This document shows, piece by piece, positions 1 through 11,140 of a stretch of DNA of 64,000 nt. The stretch spans positions 3,224,001 through 3,288,000 of the forward strand of contig NZ_AP031573.1 in the NCBI RefSeq assembly GCF_041154745.1, written 5' to 3'. The position numbers and the translations under genes were made by a program. Source of the stretch: Flavobacterium sp. CFS9 (GTDB lineage Bacteria; Bacteroidota; Bacteroidia; Flavobacteriales; Flavobacteriaceae). Under the pieces are notes generated by a model. The model worked only from the letters and a program-made list of their open reading frames with translations, was not told the origin of the DNA and searched no databases. Numbering within the stretch: the stretch's first letter is position 1; each line of letters begins with the position of its first letter.

Positions 1-3000
1 CTCGTCGAATACAATGAACTTATTGAAAGGGATATGGTTATACTCTTTCACACTTGAAAAGATATTAAGCATAATGACAAACAGACCAAGGGCTTCGTCT
101 TTAACAATGAATTCATCTCTTAAATCGACTATGATTAATCTGCCAGGTTTAATATTATCCCGCATAAAAATAGTATCATCAATATATTCTTGAGCAAAAT
201 TTAGTTTTTGACGCGCTAATGCTTTCTGAGATGACGTTAATAATTCTGATTCTTCGACACTTTCTCTAAGACCATTCAAAGAAAGATTATTTCTTTGGGA
301 CCTCATAATCATTTTTAGTTGTCTTATATAAGCCGAATCATTACCGATTGCTCCTAACAAAAACATCCAATCTTGTACATTCAATTCTTGAGAATTGAAT
401 GCTATTGGTTTTATTTCGATAGAAGGGAATTCTCGTTTACGCTCTTCTAATTTATCAGTAGGGGTTAAAAGTACTATGTCTTTAATGGAGGCAGGATTTG
501 CACCGTATTTTTCCTTTAAAATTGCCAATTCATATTCTTCATTGTTCTCGTATATCATTGAGGTAAACTCAGGTTCATAATCCATACTTTCACTATAATG
601 AAAAATTACACCGGCAAGAGGGCTCTTTAAAATATTTACATTTTGCACTTCTTTGAGGACCATTTCAGAAACTGTTCCTATAGTGTAACTTTTACCACCA
701 CCTTGAACACCAAACAAACTTATAGTATTGGTTTCAGATAAATCAATAGCAATTTTTTTACTATGAATTGATGTTCCAATTAAACCGTACTGATTTGATG
801 GCGATGATTTACCAATCATAATGTCAAATTTAGGAGCTATGATTTCGGTTACTGTTCTCGTTTCAGTAGTAGTTGAATTTGACTGTACCGTGCTAGGCGA
901 AGTTGAATCTATTTCAATTGATGGTTCTAAATTACTAACTTCAGAATGATTCCCATTTAAATGAATTGTAGTTTGAACTATATTTGCATTATCAATAGTA
1001 TAAGAACTATCTTCATCCTTGATTGCTTCACTTGCAAAAGCGAGTTCTTTTTTCTCATTTTCATAAATTTTAGGATTAACTGGAGCTTCTGACTGACTTG
1101 GTTTTAACTTTGGTTCAAATTTCTTTAGAAATGGTTTTAATTTATCCTTTACATTAATGCTATTTGCTAATTCATTTGACAGCTCATTATCTTCAAGTCT
1201 TGTAGTATTTAAATCAGAGTTAGCGTCTAAAATTTCTTTGATTAAAGAATGACCAAATGTAAAAAAGGTTGTATTATCATCGTCTACTTTTTTAAGATGC
1301 CTTTTATCAAAGGAAAAGTCGAAAATGAAACCAATTTTATTAAAACTCAATTTAAAACCTTCATTTAATGTTTGCATGAAGTTGATATAGGAATGATATG
1401 CGTTTTCAGATAGGTATTGGTAACGTTTTGCTCTTTCAATATAAAACTGAAAAATGCGCTTCAAATCTAAATTTTTAATTTCACGATCGAGTCTGTCTTC
1501 AGATTTAAAATCATTACGATCAAAATGAGTTTTTAACGCTAAGATTGTATTTTCAATTTGGCTTATTATTTTAGCTTTCAACTCCTCTCGTTCGACATGA
1601 TTAATGAATGATCTGCATTTTATTTCTAATACTGCAATATTAATCGTTCGAGTTTGTGCATCAATTGTCACAATTAAATTATCGGCTCTACTTTTTGAAT
1701 CAGAGCTTAAGTTTTCAAATAATTCTTGATGTAAATCGATAGGAACAATAAAGGCATTATCTAATAAACCTTTTTTTTGGAGTACTCTTTTAGAAAAAGC
1801 GGAACCAATTACTTCAAAAGCTTTATTTTTTGAAGAGTTGAGTTGAAGTACGAGTGAACTACTGATAGCTCGAACATCTTCTAATAATGTTTTGATACAC
1901 AAGACCCCTTCTTCGGTATTCGTATCAAGACCAAATTCTTCAAAATGAGGACTCAATAATCCAATTATTTCTGAAGATGGTTTAGTTGTAAGGTAAGAAG
2001 AAATACCTGTAACATCCTCACTAGGTATATAATCAAGTAAGAATGGTATTTCGGTATCTGTGGAAGGCTGGTCAAAGATTTGAGGGCCTAAATTTTTATC
2101 AAATGTTACTACCCAATCTGAATATTCGTGTAAATGAGAAATTAAGACTTTGTCACGATCATTAAGTTCTAATTGAATAGCAGGTAGTGAAGTTGTGTTA
2201 TGAGAGGCTAAAGTACATGCAATATTTTTTTGAAAATTTGTAAATAAATTTGTTGAAATAGCAGATTTGGCCTTGTTCACATCAATATAATTGATCCACC
2301 TCATTAAATCCTTTTCTTTGTCAATGTTCACTTCGGTAGAGTTACTTATTAAAATCCCATTTAAGCAATCAGATTTGTACTCATTACTTGGTTTAATAAG
2401 GGTAATTTTAGAATTAAAAGGATTTACTAAAAAGCTAATATGTGCATTATATTCTTCAGGAGCTACTAAGAAATCGCCTATTTCGTTTATGGAAAATCTT
2501 AATTTCGGAAACAATCTATTTTCAGAAGCTTGAGAAAATAATTCCGCTTCTTCTGAAATATTTGTTTCTGGATTAATTAATTCTTTTAAAGCATTACCAG
2601 GTTCAATTAAAGAAATATTACCCACAAAAATTCGAACTTCAAATTTTACATCTTGATATTCCGAAGTTTTTCCTATCTCAACAAAGGCCTCTGCAAATTT
2701 ATCAGCATCTCCCACATTGAATAAATTAATTACTAATTTATCGGTATAGGGGTGTTGTATTAAAAAGTTCTTCAAGTGCTTTACTAGTAACGATTTACTC
2801 ACTTCATTGTCAGAGTAATTGTCTTTTGTAATATTTAATAATGACTTGTAGTACTGTTTTAATTGATGTGTTACAGGCACTAAATTATCATTCCCTTTTA
2901 AGTAATCAGCATTAAAGTAAATACCCCAGCCCAAAGTAAGCTCGCCAGCGTATTCATAATTATCGAAATTAAAAGGATCAACAATAACAAAGGGGTTATT

Positions 3001-5097
3001 GGATGGATGTACTTTGCCTAAGAATAATTCTTGTAATTTAGCCCATTCTTTAAGATGATCTTTATAGCGCATTGTTTTTTCCTGCCAGTCATCAAATACT
3101 TCAATTAAGTTGTAAAACCATGCTAATCGTAAAGGATGTAAAGGTGATAAAAGCACGGCATTTATCGATTCGTTATTCGGAAGTTTCGTTTTAACCTTAA
3201 CAAGATCTAAAAATTGAATTTCTGCGTATACTAATTTTAGTTTATCCTGTTCGGAAGTATCAATATCTGTTTTGCTAATTTTTTTATTTAACTCACTAAG
3301 CCACTTGTTATAAAGATCTAAATATTCTTTAATGTCTTCTTTAAATTCGGCAATATTAGCCGTTTCAAAAATCCCGTTGTTAGTTATATTAGAAGCAATG
3401 ATTTTTTTGAAAACATTATCGCGTGCACTTACCATTTTCTTAGGGACAATATCATTTAAAGTGCTCGTTATGAATTCTATATTCTCGAATCCTAATTTCG
3501 TGTAATTATTACTTAGTTTAACATTGACATATCCGATATTATACGCTTGCTTTAATAATTCATTTTGGATCAATCTAAGCTTGGATGAAATAATAACTTG
3601 GTAATTGTGCTTGCTATTATAATTAATATGAAATACGGAATTAACCTTCGGTTTATCATCATTTAACCAAATATTTGAAGATTCGCTAGGAAGAGGGAAG
3701 TCTGCTTCGACACCATTTTTCAATAAATCGATATTGAATTTAAAATGACCTTGCAGTACATTGTTTAGTTTATCTTTTCTTTGATTTTCTTCTTTCTCTG
3801 GATTTTCAGTTATTTCGTATTCAAAATCTTCGGTATCACAAGTTAATTTGAAATTTAAATAGTCTTTAGCTTCTTTCGTTTTTCCTTCCTTTTCCCAAGC
3901 TTCTTGAATTTGAATACTTTGAAAATTGTCATTGTGGTTTAGAATTGCACCATTTTGGTCTTCAGCAATGATTTTAAAGAAATAGGAACCTTCTTCTAAA
4001 TTATTAGGATTTAGTTCAATTTTAGCTTCTCTATATTCTTGTTTAGCCGTAGTGTTGCTTAATTTTCTCAATGTATTAATTTCGATGCCCGCATAACCAT
4101 CTACCGCCATTAAGACTACTCTGAAGAATTTTAAATCATCCACTTGATTCGGAGGAGGAGTTGTTTTGAAACGAATCACTACATTAGAGTTTGCGTTCTC
4201 TTTTGCTTTTAAAATTTTTCTTCCTTCTTCTTCAACAAAATCAGTAGATCTGATTTCAAGAATCTCTAGTTTAATTTCTTCAAAATTTAAGAGAGGAATT
4301 TTCCAATTGTTAAACCATAAGTTGGATTGGTTTTCGGCAATAGTATTCACTAAATCTGCAATCGTTTTGATATCGGTTTCTTTTTTGAAAAGATTCACAA
4401 TATCTTTTTGAATTGTATCTTTTTCTATTTTTAAATTGTCGACTCTATCGTATAAAGTTTTATTGAAAGCGCCCAATAAACTACAACTGTCTTGATTTAA
4501 AGTTAGTCGGGAACGGATTTGATTTACTTCTTGAAGTAGGTTTAAATCAGGTAGTAATTCTAGAAAATGCAATAGCTTACCGAAATACTCTTTTTCAAAA
4601 TTATTTTCGGTTAAACCAATTAAATAGAGTATATAGTTAAATTTGTTTTTTTTAGCAGGTTTTACGATATCGTCAAAAGCCTTTGTAACCACTCTAAATT
4701 CGGAAGGTATTTCATTAATCAAATTTTTTAGTAATTCTTGTTCAATGTTGTCTAACGCAATTTCTTTAAATGTAGCGTTACCATATGAGTCTTCAGCAGC
4801 TGTTCTGTTATTTGCTGGAATAAGAATCAATAAAGGTCTTTGTTGGTTGTTTCTAAATTCAATTAATTTGGTTGCTGAAATATAACACTCCTCTTCCTCC
4901 ATTTCACTAATGATAAACACATCAATGTTTGAGAATTGTTTTTTGAGTTCTTCCCAAAGCACAACTAATTGATGAGCACCTAAACCAGTAATTTTCATAC
5001 AATGACCTGGTTTGGCATTCTGGAATTCATTACGATGAATTTTGGTAATCAATTCAACGATTTTTGAATAATATATTTGTTTAAAATTACTTTTCAT
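1..5097 (-). CDS. Large HerA/FtsK-like ATPase, MAD8-like (3' part beyond window)
   Basis: Open reading frame of 1699 codons running off the left edge; start ATG at 5097, 11 nt after the stop of the upstream gene. The first ~1400 residues show no domain I recognise. Near residue 1460 is a Walker A motif (GVQGGGKSYT), and at the very edge a Walker B (FIVFDEAHKYM), so the ATPase domain is C-terminal, as in HerA/FtsK-type and DptH-like defence translocases. Family knowledge: the last gene of methylation-associated defence systems is a large ATP-binding protein (MAD8). Position as last gene of a methylase/HsdS/kinase operon supports that reading. The C-terminus lies outside the window. The ATPase type is well supported; the MAD8 label is inference. 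Confidence 0.75.
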   Translation of the reverse strand, partial: MKSNFKQIYYSKIVELITKIHRNEFQNAKPGHCMKITGLGAHQLVVLWEELKKQFSNIDVFIISEMEEEECYISATKLIEFRNNQQRPLLILIPANNRTAAEDSYGNATFKEIALDNIEQELLKNLINEIPSEFRVVTKAFDDIVKPAKKNKFNYILYLIGLTENNFEKEYFGKLLHFLELLPDLNLLQEVNQIRSRLTLNQDSCSLLGAFNKTLYDRVDNLKIEKDTIQKDIVNLFKKETDIKTIADLVNTIAENQSNLWFNNWKIPLLNFEEIKLEILEIRSTDFVEEEGRKILKAKENANSNVVIRFKTTPPPNQVDDLKFFRVVLMAVDGYAGIEINTLRKLSNTTAKQEYREAKIELNPNNLEEGSYFFKIIAEDQNGAILNHNDNFQSIQIQEAWEKEGKTKEAKDYLNFKLTCDTEDFEYEITENPEKEENQRKDKLNNVLQGHFKFNIDLLKNGVEADFPLPSESSNIWLNDDKPKVNSVFHINYNSKHNYQVIISSKLRLIQNELLKQAYNIGYVNVKLSNNYTKLGFENIEFITSTLNDIVPKKMVSARDNVFKKIIASNITNNGIFETANIAEFKEDIKEYLDLYNKWLSELNKKISKTDIDTSEQDKLKLVYAEIQFLDLVKVKTKLPNNESINAVLLSPLHPLRLAWFYNLIEVFDDWQEKTMRYKDHLKEWAKLQELFLGKVHPSNNPFVIVDPFNFDNYEYAGELTLGWGIYFNADYLKGNDNLVPVTHQLKQYYKSLLNITKDNYSDNEVSKSLLVKHLKNFLIQHPYTDKLVINLFNVGDADKFAEAFVEIGKTSEYQDVKFEVRIFVGNISLIEPGNALKELINPETNISEEAELFSQASENRLFPKLRFSINEIGDFLVAPEEYNAHISFLVNPFNSKITLIKPSNEYKSDCLNGILISNSTEVNIDKEKDLMRWINYIDVNKAKSAISTNLFTNFQKNIACTLASHNTTSLPAIQLELNDRDKVLISHLHEYSDWVVTFDKNLGPQIFDQPSTDTEIPFLLDYIPSEDVTGISSYLTTKPSSEIIGLLSPHFEEFGLDTNTEEGVLCIKTLLEDVRAISSSLVLQLNSSKNKAFEVIGSAFSKRVLQKKGLLDNAFIVPIDLHQELFENLSSDSKSRADNLIVTIDAQTRTINIAVLEIKCRSFINHVEREELKAKIISQIENTILALKTHFDRNDFKSEDRLDREIKNLDLKRIFQFYIERAKRYQYLSENAYHSYINFMQTLNEGFKLSFNKIGFIFDFSFDKRHLKKVDDDNTTFFTFGHSLIKEILDANSDLNTTRLEDNELSNELANSINVKDKLKPFLKKFEPKLKPSQSEAPVNPKIYENEKKELAFASEAIKDEDSSYTIDNANIVQTTIHLNGNHSEVSNLEPSIEIDSTSPSTVQSNSTTTETRTVTEIIAPKFDIMIGKSSPSNQYGLIGTSIHSKKIAIDLSETNTISLFGVQGGGKSYTIGTVSEMVLKEVQNVNILKSPLAGVIFHYSESMDYEPEFTSMIYENNEEYELAILKEKYGANPASIKDIVLLTPTDKLEERKREFPSIEIKPIAFNSQELNVQDWMFLLGAIGNDSAYIRQLKMIMRSQRNNLSLNGLRESVEESELLTSSQKALARQKLNFAQEYIDDTIFMRDNIKPGRLIIVDLRDEFIVKDEALGLFVIMLNIFSSVKEYNHIPFNKFIVFDE

Positions 5098-5108
5098 TTT
5101 CTCTGAGT

Positions 5109-6665
5109 TTAATCCATTTGGTATCTAGGTCTTACTTTTTGCAGAATATATGCATCACTTAAATCGTTATAAAAACCAATTTGCCTTAATTTAAGTTTGA
5201 ACGCTTCTACATTTTCTTTGAAAGCTGCAATTGTATTTACATCAGCATTGTTAAAACGGTCTTCACTTAAACCATTTATAACAAGACCATATCTGTCTCG
5301 TAAATTTTTGATTAATTCTTCGATTGAAAGACTCTTGGTTGTAAACTTTTCATTATTTAGGTCTAAGACTTGAATTTGCACCAATGCTTCTAGTAACCTT
5401 GTCCCTAATACATATCTACGAGGATGTTTTTTGCTTCTGCCTTGCGCTAAATAACCTCTTTCATTATTCTTTTGAGCAACGCTATCCATAAATTGCGGAT
5501 AATATTTTAATTGATACGGTCCTTTTATCTTCATCAATAATTCGACATATTTATCAAAATATGTTGCTTCGTACTTGACCATATCGTTCACTAAAAGCTT
5601 ATCATCTTTATCAAAGTTACCGTAGATATAATCCCAGTGGGTTTCAAATTTGAGCTCAAAATTTTCATCTTTATTTTTTAGAATTTTCAAAATTTCAATT
5701 AAAGAATTTGAGTCTCCTTTGTCCAATTTATATTTAGAGCTTACTGCATTTACTTGAAAAGTTGCTTTTATGTAATTGTAAAGCGCGTTATAATTTTTTG
5801 TTGCATCTTCAATGGCGAGTGATGAAATTTTACTTTCAAAATTATCGGTTACATCTACCACAATATACCAATTATCCGTAACCTCAATTGTACCTTCTTC
5901 AATCATTTTTGGTAATAAATGAATTACTTTACTGATGTAAAGCGAAAGGTGAAAGGAAGTTATTGTTTTTAGGTAATCGATTAAAACATTTCTTGGGATT
6001 TCATTTTTATAAACCAATAGTTTATGAATGTCATCACAGTATAATTCTGCTTGCTTTTTTAATAATGGTCTTATTTTATTTAACTCAGAATTACTTTCCA
6101 AATAGCCTGGATTTACATTTTTTATTAGATGAAGAATACCTAAACTATCTACGTCTAGTGAATTTCCATTAAGAAACTGTCCTTGATTGGTGTCCCAACC
6201 ATCTTGTAAAAAGTTTTTTAATTCTGTTTTAACTGCAGGTTTTTGCCCCAGCATTAAATATATTTGATCGGCGCTAAAATAATCTCTCGTATTTGGAGCG
6301 TTTCTCACACGATAACTTTCTAAATGTATCGGTCTTAGTGAAGACACTTTTTCCTTTTGCGAATTTCCTCTATTTACCAAGTTTGTTAAATTACTTCGTA
6401 ACCATAGTTCTACTGCTTCAGGATTTTCAGTAAAACCGGAAAGATTACCTTCTTGCTCTAGTTTTAAGAAAATTTCTTTTAGTTTACCTAATTCGATAAA
6501 AACATTCTCCCCTTTACGGGTTCTTTGTTTGGGTCTCGAACCATTATGTTTGAGTAGCATAAACAAGTTAACCAATGTGCTATCAATATTATTTACTTTA
6601 GCATCTGGGGTAAAGATTAATTCGTTACGAAAAACCCCTTCATCTTTATTCAAATTAATAGCCAT
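5109..6665 (-). CDS. Unrecognised defence-operon protein, MAD7-like by position
   Basis: 518 residues, no signal peptide, no transmembrane segment and no motif I recognise. It is rich in Lys, Asn and Leu and looks largely helical. A basic motif (GRSKKHPRRYVLGTRLLEAL) near residue 415 could touch nucleic acid. It starts 2 nt after the kinase gene stop and ends 11 nt before the big ATPase start, so it is surely translated with them. In the MADS gene order as I remember it, this slot (between kinase and terminal ATPase) is MAD7. The assignment rests on position only; function unknown. Confidence 0.6.
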   Translation of the reverse strand: MAINLNKDEGVFRNELIFTPDAKVNNIDSTLVNLFMLLKHNGSRPKQRTRKGENVFIELGKLKEIFLKLEQEGNLSGFTENPEAVELWLRSNLTNLVNRGNSQKEKVSSLRPIHLESYRVRNAPNTRDYFSADQIYLMLGQKPAVKTELKNFLQDGWDTNQGQFLNGNSLDVDSLGILHLIKNVNPGYLESNSELNKIRPLLKKQAELYCDDIHKLLVYKNEIPRNVLIDYLKTITSFHLSLYISKVIHLLPKMIEEGTIEVTDNWYIVVDVTDNFESKISSLAIEDATKNYNALYNYIKATFQVNAVSSKYKLDKGDSNSLIEILKILKNKDENFELKFETHWDYIYGNFDKDDKLLVNDMVKYEATYFDKYVELLMKIKGPYQLKYYPQFMDSVAQKNNERGYLAQGRSKKHPRRYVLGTRLLEALVQIQVLDLNNEKFTTKSLSIEELIKNLRDRYGLVINGLSEDRFNNADVNTIAAFKENVEAFKLKLRQIGFYNDLSDAYILQKVRPRYQMD

Positions 6666-6667
6666 AA

Positions 6668-9600
6668 TTAGATATTTAACTTGTTAATAATTATTTTACT
6701 AGAGCCGGTTTTTTTAATTGAATAGAACTCTCTATTGTTAGGAGTAACAACAATTTCATCATATTTTAAGTTCTCTAGTAGATTTTTAAAAACAATTAAT
6801 TCCACAAACTTTCCTTTTAGGTCATTTAACGAAGGACTAAATCCTTTTTGAATGAAATACAGCATTTCGAATAAATCTAATGAAATGGTTAAGGAGATGT
6901 GTTTGTGTTTTTTGTGTCTAAAAATTAAACTATCCGCTTCGTATTCTATATACTTAGTTAGATGTTCCGCCTTATTTACAAATAAATCGAATTCCTCCAA
7001 AGCAAAAAGTTTGAACGATTTGCCGTAAGGGTCTTTAATCTCAGTAGAAGCTAAGACTAAATTTTTCTCATCGAGTTCTTTATTGTTACATCCTTCATTT
7101 AATGAAACGGCACGTGAAATCGTTTTTTTAATATTAGCTTCCAGTAATTCAGTACTTAATATATTTACAAAATCAAAAACTGATTTATAAGGCAAACGCA
7201 ATAAATATGAAGGTTTACCTATTTCAAGGGTTTTGTCCTGATTGTCGTTTTTGGCAATAATAGTATTGATATTTGCTAATAGTTTACCTTCGAAATATTG
7301 ATGGCGAATAAACACTTTCTGTCTTTCACGGATAGCGTTTATATACTCTTGGTTTTGTTCGTAGGCAGGAGAAAATGATTTTATTTCATTGAAAATATTG
7401 ATAAAATTGTATTCTCTATCTTCAAAACTCAAATAGTCTTTTACAGCGTGTTTGTTAAAGAATAATTCTCTATCTAATTTTGGAATCGCTACTTCACCAA
7501 TGTCTGTTTCTCTAATTAAATTGATAAGACGGTCTTTAGCGCCTGAATCATCATTTTTAGGGTTCGAAATATTGAAATAAAAGAGGTTCCAAAAATTTTC
7601 GATATTCCCATTTGATTCTTCCATTAGACCTGGAATTTCTTCACAAGCAAAATCACGGGTTAATAAAAAAGCGATGAAAGAACGAATATCACGCATTGTA
7701 ATGTGCAATTCACGTTTTAAGCTTACCGTTCTTAGAACCCATTCTAATCTTTTGATAACTGCATCACCTGAAACCTTATCGCTAAACGTTTTGACATTGT
7801 AATTAATAAAACATGAGTTTGCCAAATCGCAGCCCTCACAATTCTTCCAAAGTTCCTTACGAGTTAACTGTTCTATTTGTTTTTTGAATAAGCTGTTTTC
7901 TTCGTAGCTAGCAGCCACCACCGACCTTAAATTAAGATTGATAATTAAAACTCCATCGGGTAGTGTAAAATTCCCTTCTTCGTAGAAGTAATCTTCTATG
8001 TTTTTTGCTAATTTTTTATGTTTGGTTGAAGTAGTTAAAAATTCAACGAGACGACCTTCGTTGATGGCAATAATTCTACCTTCTTCCGCTCTGTTATAAT
8101 TCGATTGATTTTCAAAAGGGGCAAAGAAATTATCTAGAACCGCTGTGTTTTCCGTATCTTTTTCATCTTGGGAACCATCATAATTACTTTCATAATATTC
8201 GCCATTAATTTGGAATCGAGCTCCGTTATTATGTGCAAAATGTTGAATGTTTTTTACAGAAGGACTTTCTTCAATCTTTTTTACAAAAGCTGTTTTACCA
8301 TCACCAGCATTACCTGTAATAATTATTAATTTGTATTTACCATCAATAATAGCAGGAAGTAAAGTTTTATCAAGTTTTGTTGGGGTATAAGTTTGCTTGT
8401 CTAAATCGCTTGTATTAGTATTGACTCTGGTACCAAAATTTCCGTGCTTGGATTGACTGTATAATGAATTTACATAATCGACCATATTGATCCCTTCGAC
8501 CGAAATTTTATGAGCTTTAATTTTGTCTTTGTTTTGTTCAAACAATTCCTTCATAGCGTTATAAACTCGGTCAATATTACCAGGATTAAAATTGCGAGCA
8601 CCACCTTGCCAAAACGTATTGTTTATGATTATTTCATCATCAACTTTTAAGACTAATTTGATTTTTTCTCCTAAGTCAATTGAGGTTTTATACTTTTCGA
8701 TATTTTCTTTAAACTTCCCTAAGGCTTTACCAATTGCATCGTGTAAATTGACATAGGTATTGTTGCTGTTGAATAGTTTTAGATTGAAAGCATGTCCTTG
8801 AATGATGGATATTTGAGTATGGTATAATTTATTTCTTGAACTTACTTCAGTAGCCGTACTTTCAATGTTTTCTAGGATATCATTTTCAATTGCTCTTAGT
8901 GCATTAAGCATTTCTTGGGCCGATTGAAATCTGTTATTTTTGTTGGTTTCAATTGCTTTTAAAATGAAATTTGAAAATACAATAGATATTCTTGGCTCAA
9001 TGGTTTTAGGTGTATTTGCTACTCGGTCTCTCATTGGCATTTTATTTGGATGCCAAGGATATTGTTTGCAAATTAATTCAAACATAGTAACCCCAAGTGC
9101 GAACAAATCGGCAGTGAAATCCCAATTTACTTTGTAATTGCTTTCAATTAGATCAGGAGCTAAATAAGGGTTTGTACCTACAAAATCTTTATTTTCATGG
9201 TTAGTTGAAGCGACATTAAAATCTATTAAAACGAAGCGTTCACCTTTGTCCCAGATGATATTTTGTGGTTTAATGTCACGATGAATGATTGGTCTTTCTT
9301 TTTGCTGCATTTCTACTAAAGCAGCTAAAATATCGATACCTACATTGTATACTTGATGAATGGGCATACTTATATCGGTAGCGGTATATTGACGCAGGTT
9401 TTCACCCTCCAAATATTCCATTACAGTATAAAACTGACCATTGGGCGTTTCGCCATTCCAGCTAAATTTTACAATATTATTGTGATGTAGTTCAATTAAA
9501 GCCAGGTATTCGTCTTTAACTGAATTGACAAATACACTTTCATTAAATAATTTAAGGGTATAAAATTTATCTTGTAAACGATGTTTTACTTTAAAAACTT

Positions 9601-11140
9601 TTGAATAACCTCCTTTACCTAATACTTTATGAATGGCATAATCGCCAATCGTATCTCCTTCTTTTATTTCTTCAAAAGGGATGTTTTTTACCGTAGTAGG
9701 AAGGCTGTTTTCATTTTTAATATTATTTGTATTTTGTGCTAAAGCCGTATCGATAATCTCTAATAATTTTTCGATACTTTCAATTCGTTGAAATTCATCA
9801 GTAATAATCGATTTTTGACAGATATCATCGATCCATTTTGGAAGATTGGCATTGACTTTAGATGGTAGTAAGCTTTCCGGAAGTTTACCTCCTAAATTGT
9901 TTAATTCGAATGGTGTTGCGAAAGGTTCTTTTTCTGAAAATAGCCAATAAATTAAGACTCCTAACGAGTAAATATCGGAAGCAATTGAGGCATCACCAAT
10001 TGTTAATTCTAACGGATGATAAGCTGTTGCATTGCTTTGGTTGATGGTTGGCATTACGGTATAGCCTTCCTCGGAATGGTCTACAAAATACGATTTACCA
10101 AAATTACCTAAATAGGCATAACCGCTGCTTAAATAAATATTATCGGGATTGATATCACGATGGAAAATATTTTCTTTATGCGCTTCTTTGAGAGCAACCA
10201 TGATATTTTTGATAATCTCTACTTTTTCTTTGAAGGTAAAGGTTTTGATTCTTGCTTCAGATCGTAACGAATTTTCATCTAAGAAATCGGAAATTTCATA
10301 GAAAAGATGGTTTACGTTGTCTATTCTAAATTCTACATTTAAAATAAAAGGTTTGGTTTTTAGTTTATTTAAAGCATTGTATTGGTTTTTAATTTTGTTT
10401 TCCCTGTTTTTTAGTTCTTCGGGTGATAAACCAACAACTTGTAAGGCATATTCTTTTATTCTTCTATGAGAAGAAGTAGCCCCAATAGGTTTGGCTAAAT
10501 ATTCAACCAGATTGTTTTCTTGATGTAGAATTTTAACGATTTCGAACTCATAGATTTGTTTTTTGTCTATGGCTCTTTTTTGTGCTTGTTGTCCGGTTAA
10601 GAAATTAACAATATCATTTTGAATATCTTCTATCGCATCTTCCGACTTATTTAATTCTGTTGCATCGGTAAGGAAGTTAATTAATCTTTTGTTTAATTGA
10701 AAGGTTAATTTATCATCCTCAGGAGAAATAATAGGCGGACTGTAATTATCATAAGATAATGTCAGTGTATTTTGAATCCATGCCTTTCCCCAATAGCTGT
10801 TTTGCTCTTTTAGTTTTGAAGCCAAAATGGCCGTTTTTTGTCGGTTGGTTCTTAATGGATTGCGACGAGGTTGATCGTTGAGATACCAGGTATTTTCGTC
10901 TCCTTCAATACGCCCACGCCAATCTTTGTTTTCTATATTGAAAATGGCATGGGGAGCCACTACTATAAGATCGTATTCCCAATATTGAGTTTGGTTGTTT
11001 TTGGGATTGGTAGAAACTAATTCGATGTTTGGAATTAGGCAAAAGTCATCTGGGAGGTTGACATTTAAAAAGTCCAATAACTTTTGTTCACCTGCGTTTA
11101 CTACCGCATCAAAATAGGTGGGTTTTACAATTATTGCCAT
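6668..11140 (-). CDS. NERD - double protein kinase - P-loop NTPase, MAD6-like
   Basis: 1490 residues. Residues ~10-130 look like a NERD (nuclease-related) domain (YDLIVV, NIENKDWRGRI). Residues ~270-470 form a first Ser/Thr kinase fold with HRDINPDN near 324, but the DFG position reads GNFG, so it may be inactive. Residues ~495-770 are a second, more canonical kinase: glycine loop VLGKGGYSKVF (~503), catalytic HRDIKPQN (~620), DFN, and GTNPYLAPDL. Near 940 is a Walker A (GNAGDGKT) of an ATPase domain, followed by a cysteine cluster (CEGCDLANSC, ~1105). The start overlaps the HsdS-like stop by 10 nt. Kinases of this architecture occur in methylation-based defence systems (MAD6). Kinase calls are firm; NERD and MAD6 are likely. 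Confidence 0.8.
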   Translation of the reverse strand: MAIIVKPTYFDAVVNAGEQKLLDFLNVNLPDDFCLIPNIELVSTNPKNNQTQYWEYDLIVVAPHAIFNIENKDWRGRIEGDENTWYLNDQPRRNPLRTNRQKTAILASKLKEQNSYWGKAWIQNTLTLSYDNYSPPIISPEDDKLTFQLNKRLINFLTDATELNKSEDAIEDIQNDIVNFLTGQQAQKRAIDKKQIYEFEIVKILHQENNLVEYLAKPIGATSSHRRIKEYALQVVGLSPEELKNRENKIKNQYNALNKLKTKPFILNVEFRIDNVNHLFYEISDFLDENSLRSEARIKTFTFKEKVEIIKNIMVALKEAHKENIFHRDINPDNIYLSSGYAYLGNFGKSYFVDHSEEGYTVMPTINQSNATAYHPLELTIGDASIASDIYSLGVLIYWLFSEKEPFATPFELNNLGGKLPESLLPSKVNANLPKWIDDICQKSIITDEFQRIESIEKLLEIIDTALAQNTNNIKNENSLPTTVKNIPFEEIKEGDTIGDYAIHKVLGKGGYSKVFKVKHRLQDKFYTLKLFNESVFVNSVKDEYLALIELHHNNIVKFSWNGETPNGQFYTVMEYLEGENLRQYTATDISMPIHQVYNVGIDILAALVEMQQKERPIIHRDIKPQNIIWDKGERFVLIDFNVASTNHENKDFVGTNPYLAPDLIESNYKVNWDFTADLFALGVTMFELICKQYPWHPNKMPMRDRVANTPKTIEPRISIVFSNFILKAIETNKNNRFQSAQEMLNALRAIENDILENIESTATEVSSRNKLYHTQISIIQGHAFNLKLFNSNNTYVNLHDAIGKALGKFKENIEKYKTSIDLGEKIKLVLKVDDEIIINNTFWQGGARNFNPGNIDRVYNAMKELFEQNKDKIKAHKISVEGINMVDYVNSLYSQSKHGNFGTRVNTNTSDLDKQTYTPTKLDKTLLPAIIDGKYKLIIITGNAGDGKTAFVKKIEESPSVKNIQHFAHNNGARFQINGEYYESNYDGSQDEKDTENTAVLDNFFAPFENQSNYNRAEEGRIIAINEGRLVEFLTTSTKHKKLAKNIEDYFYEEGNFTLPDGVLIINLNLRSVVAASYEENSLFKKQIEQLTRKELWKNCEGCDLANSCFINYNVKTFSDKVSGDAVIKRLEWVLRTVSLKRELHITMRDIRSFIAFLLTRDFACEEIPGLMEESNGNIENFWNLFYFNISNPKNDDSGAKDRLINLIRETDIGEVAIPKLDRELFFNKHAVKDYLSFEDREYNFINIFNEIKSFSPAYEQNQEYINAIRERQKVFIRHQYFEGKLLANINTIIAKNDNQDKTLEIGKPSYLLRLPYKSVFDFVNILSTELLEANIKKTISRAVSLNEGCNNKELDEKNLVLASTEIKDPYGKSFKLFALEEFDLFVNKAEHLTKYIEYEADSLIFRHKKHKHISLTISLDLFEMLYFIQKGFSPSLNDLKGKFVELIVFKNLLENLKYDEIVVTPNNREFYSIKKTGSSKIIINKLNI

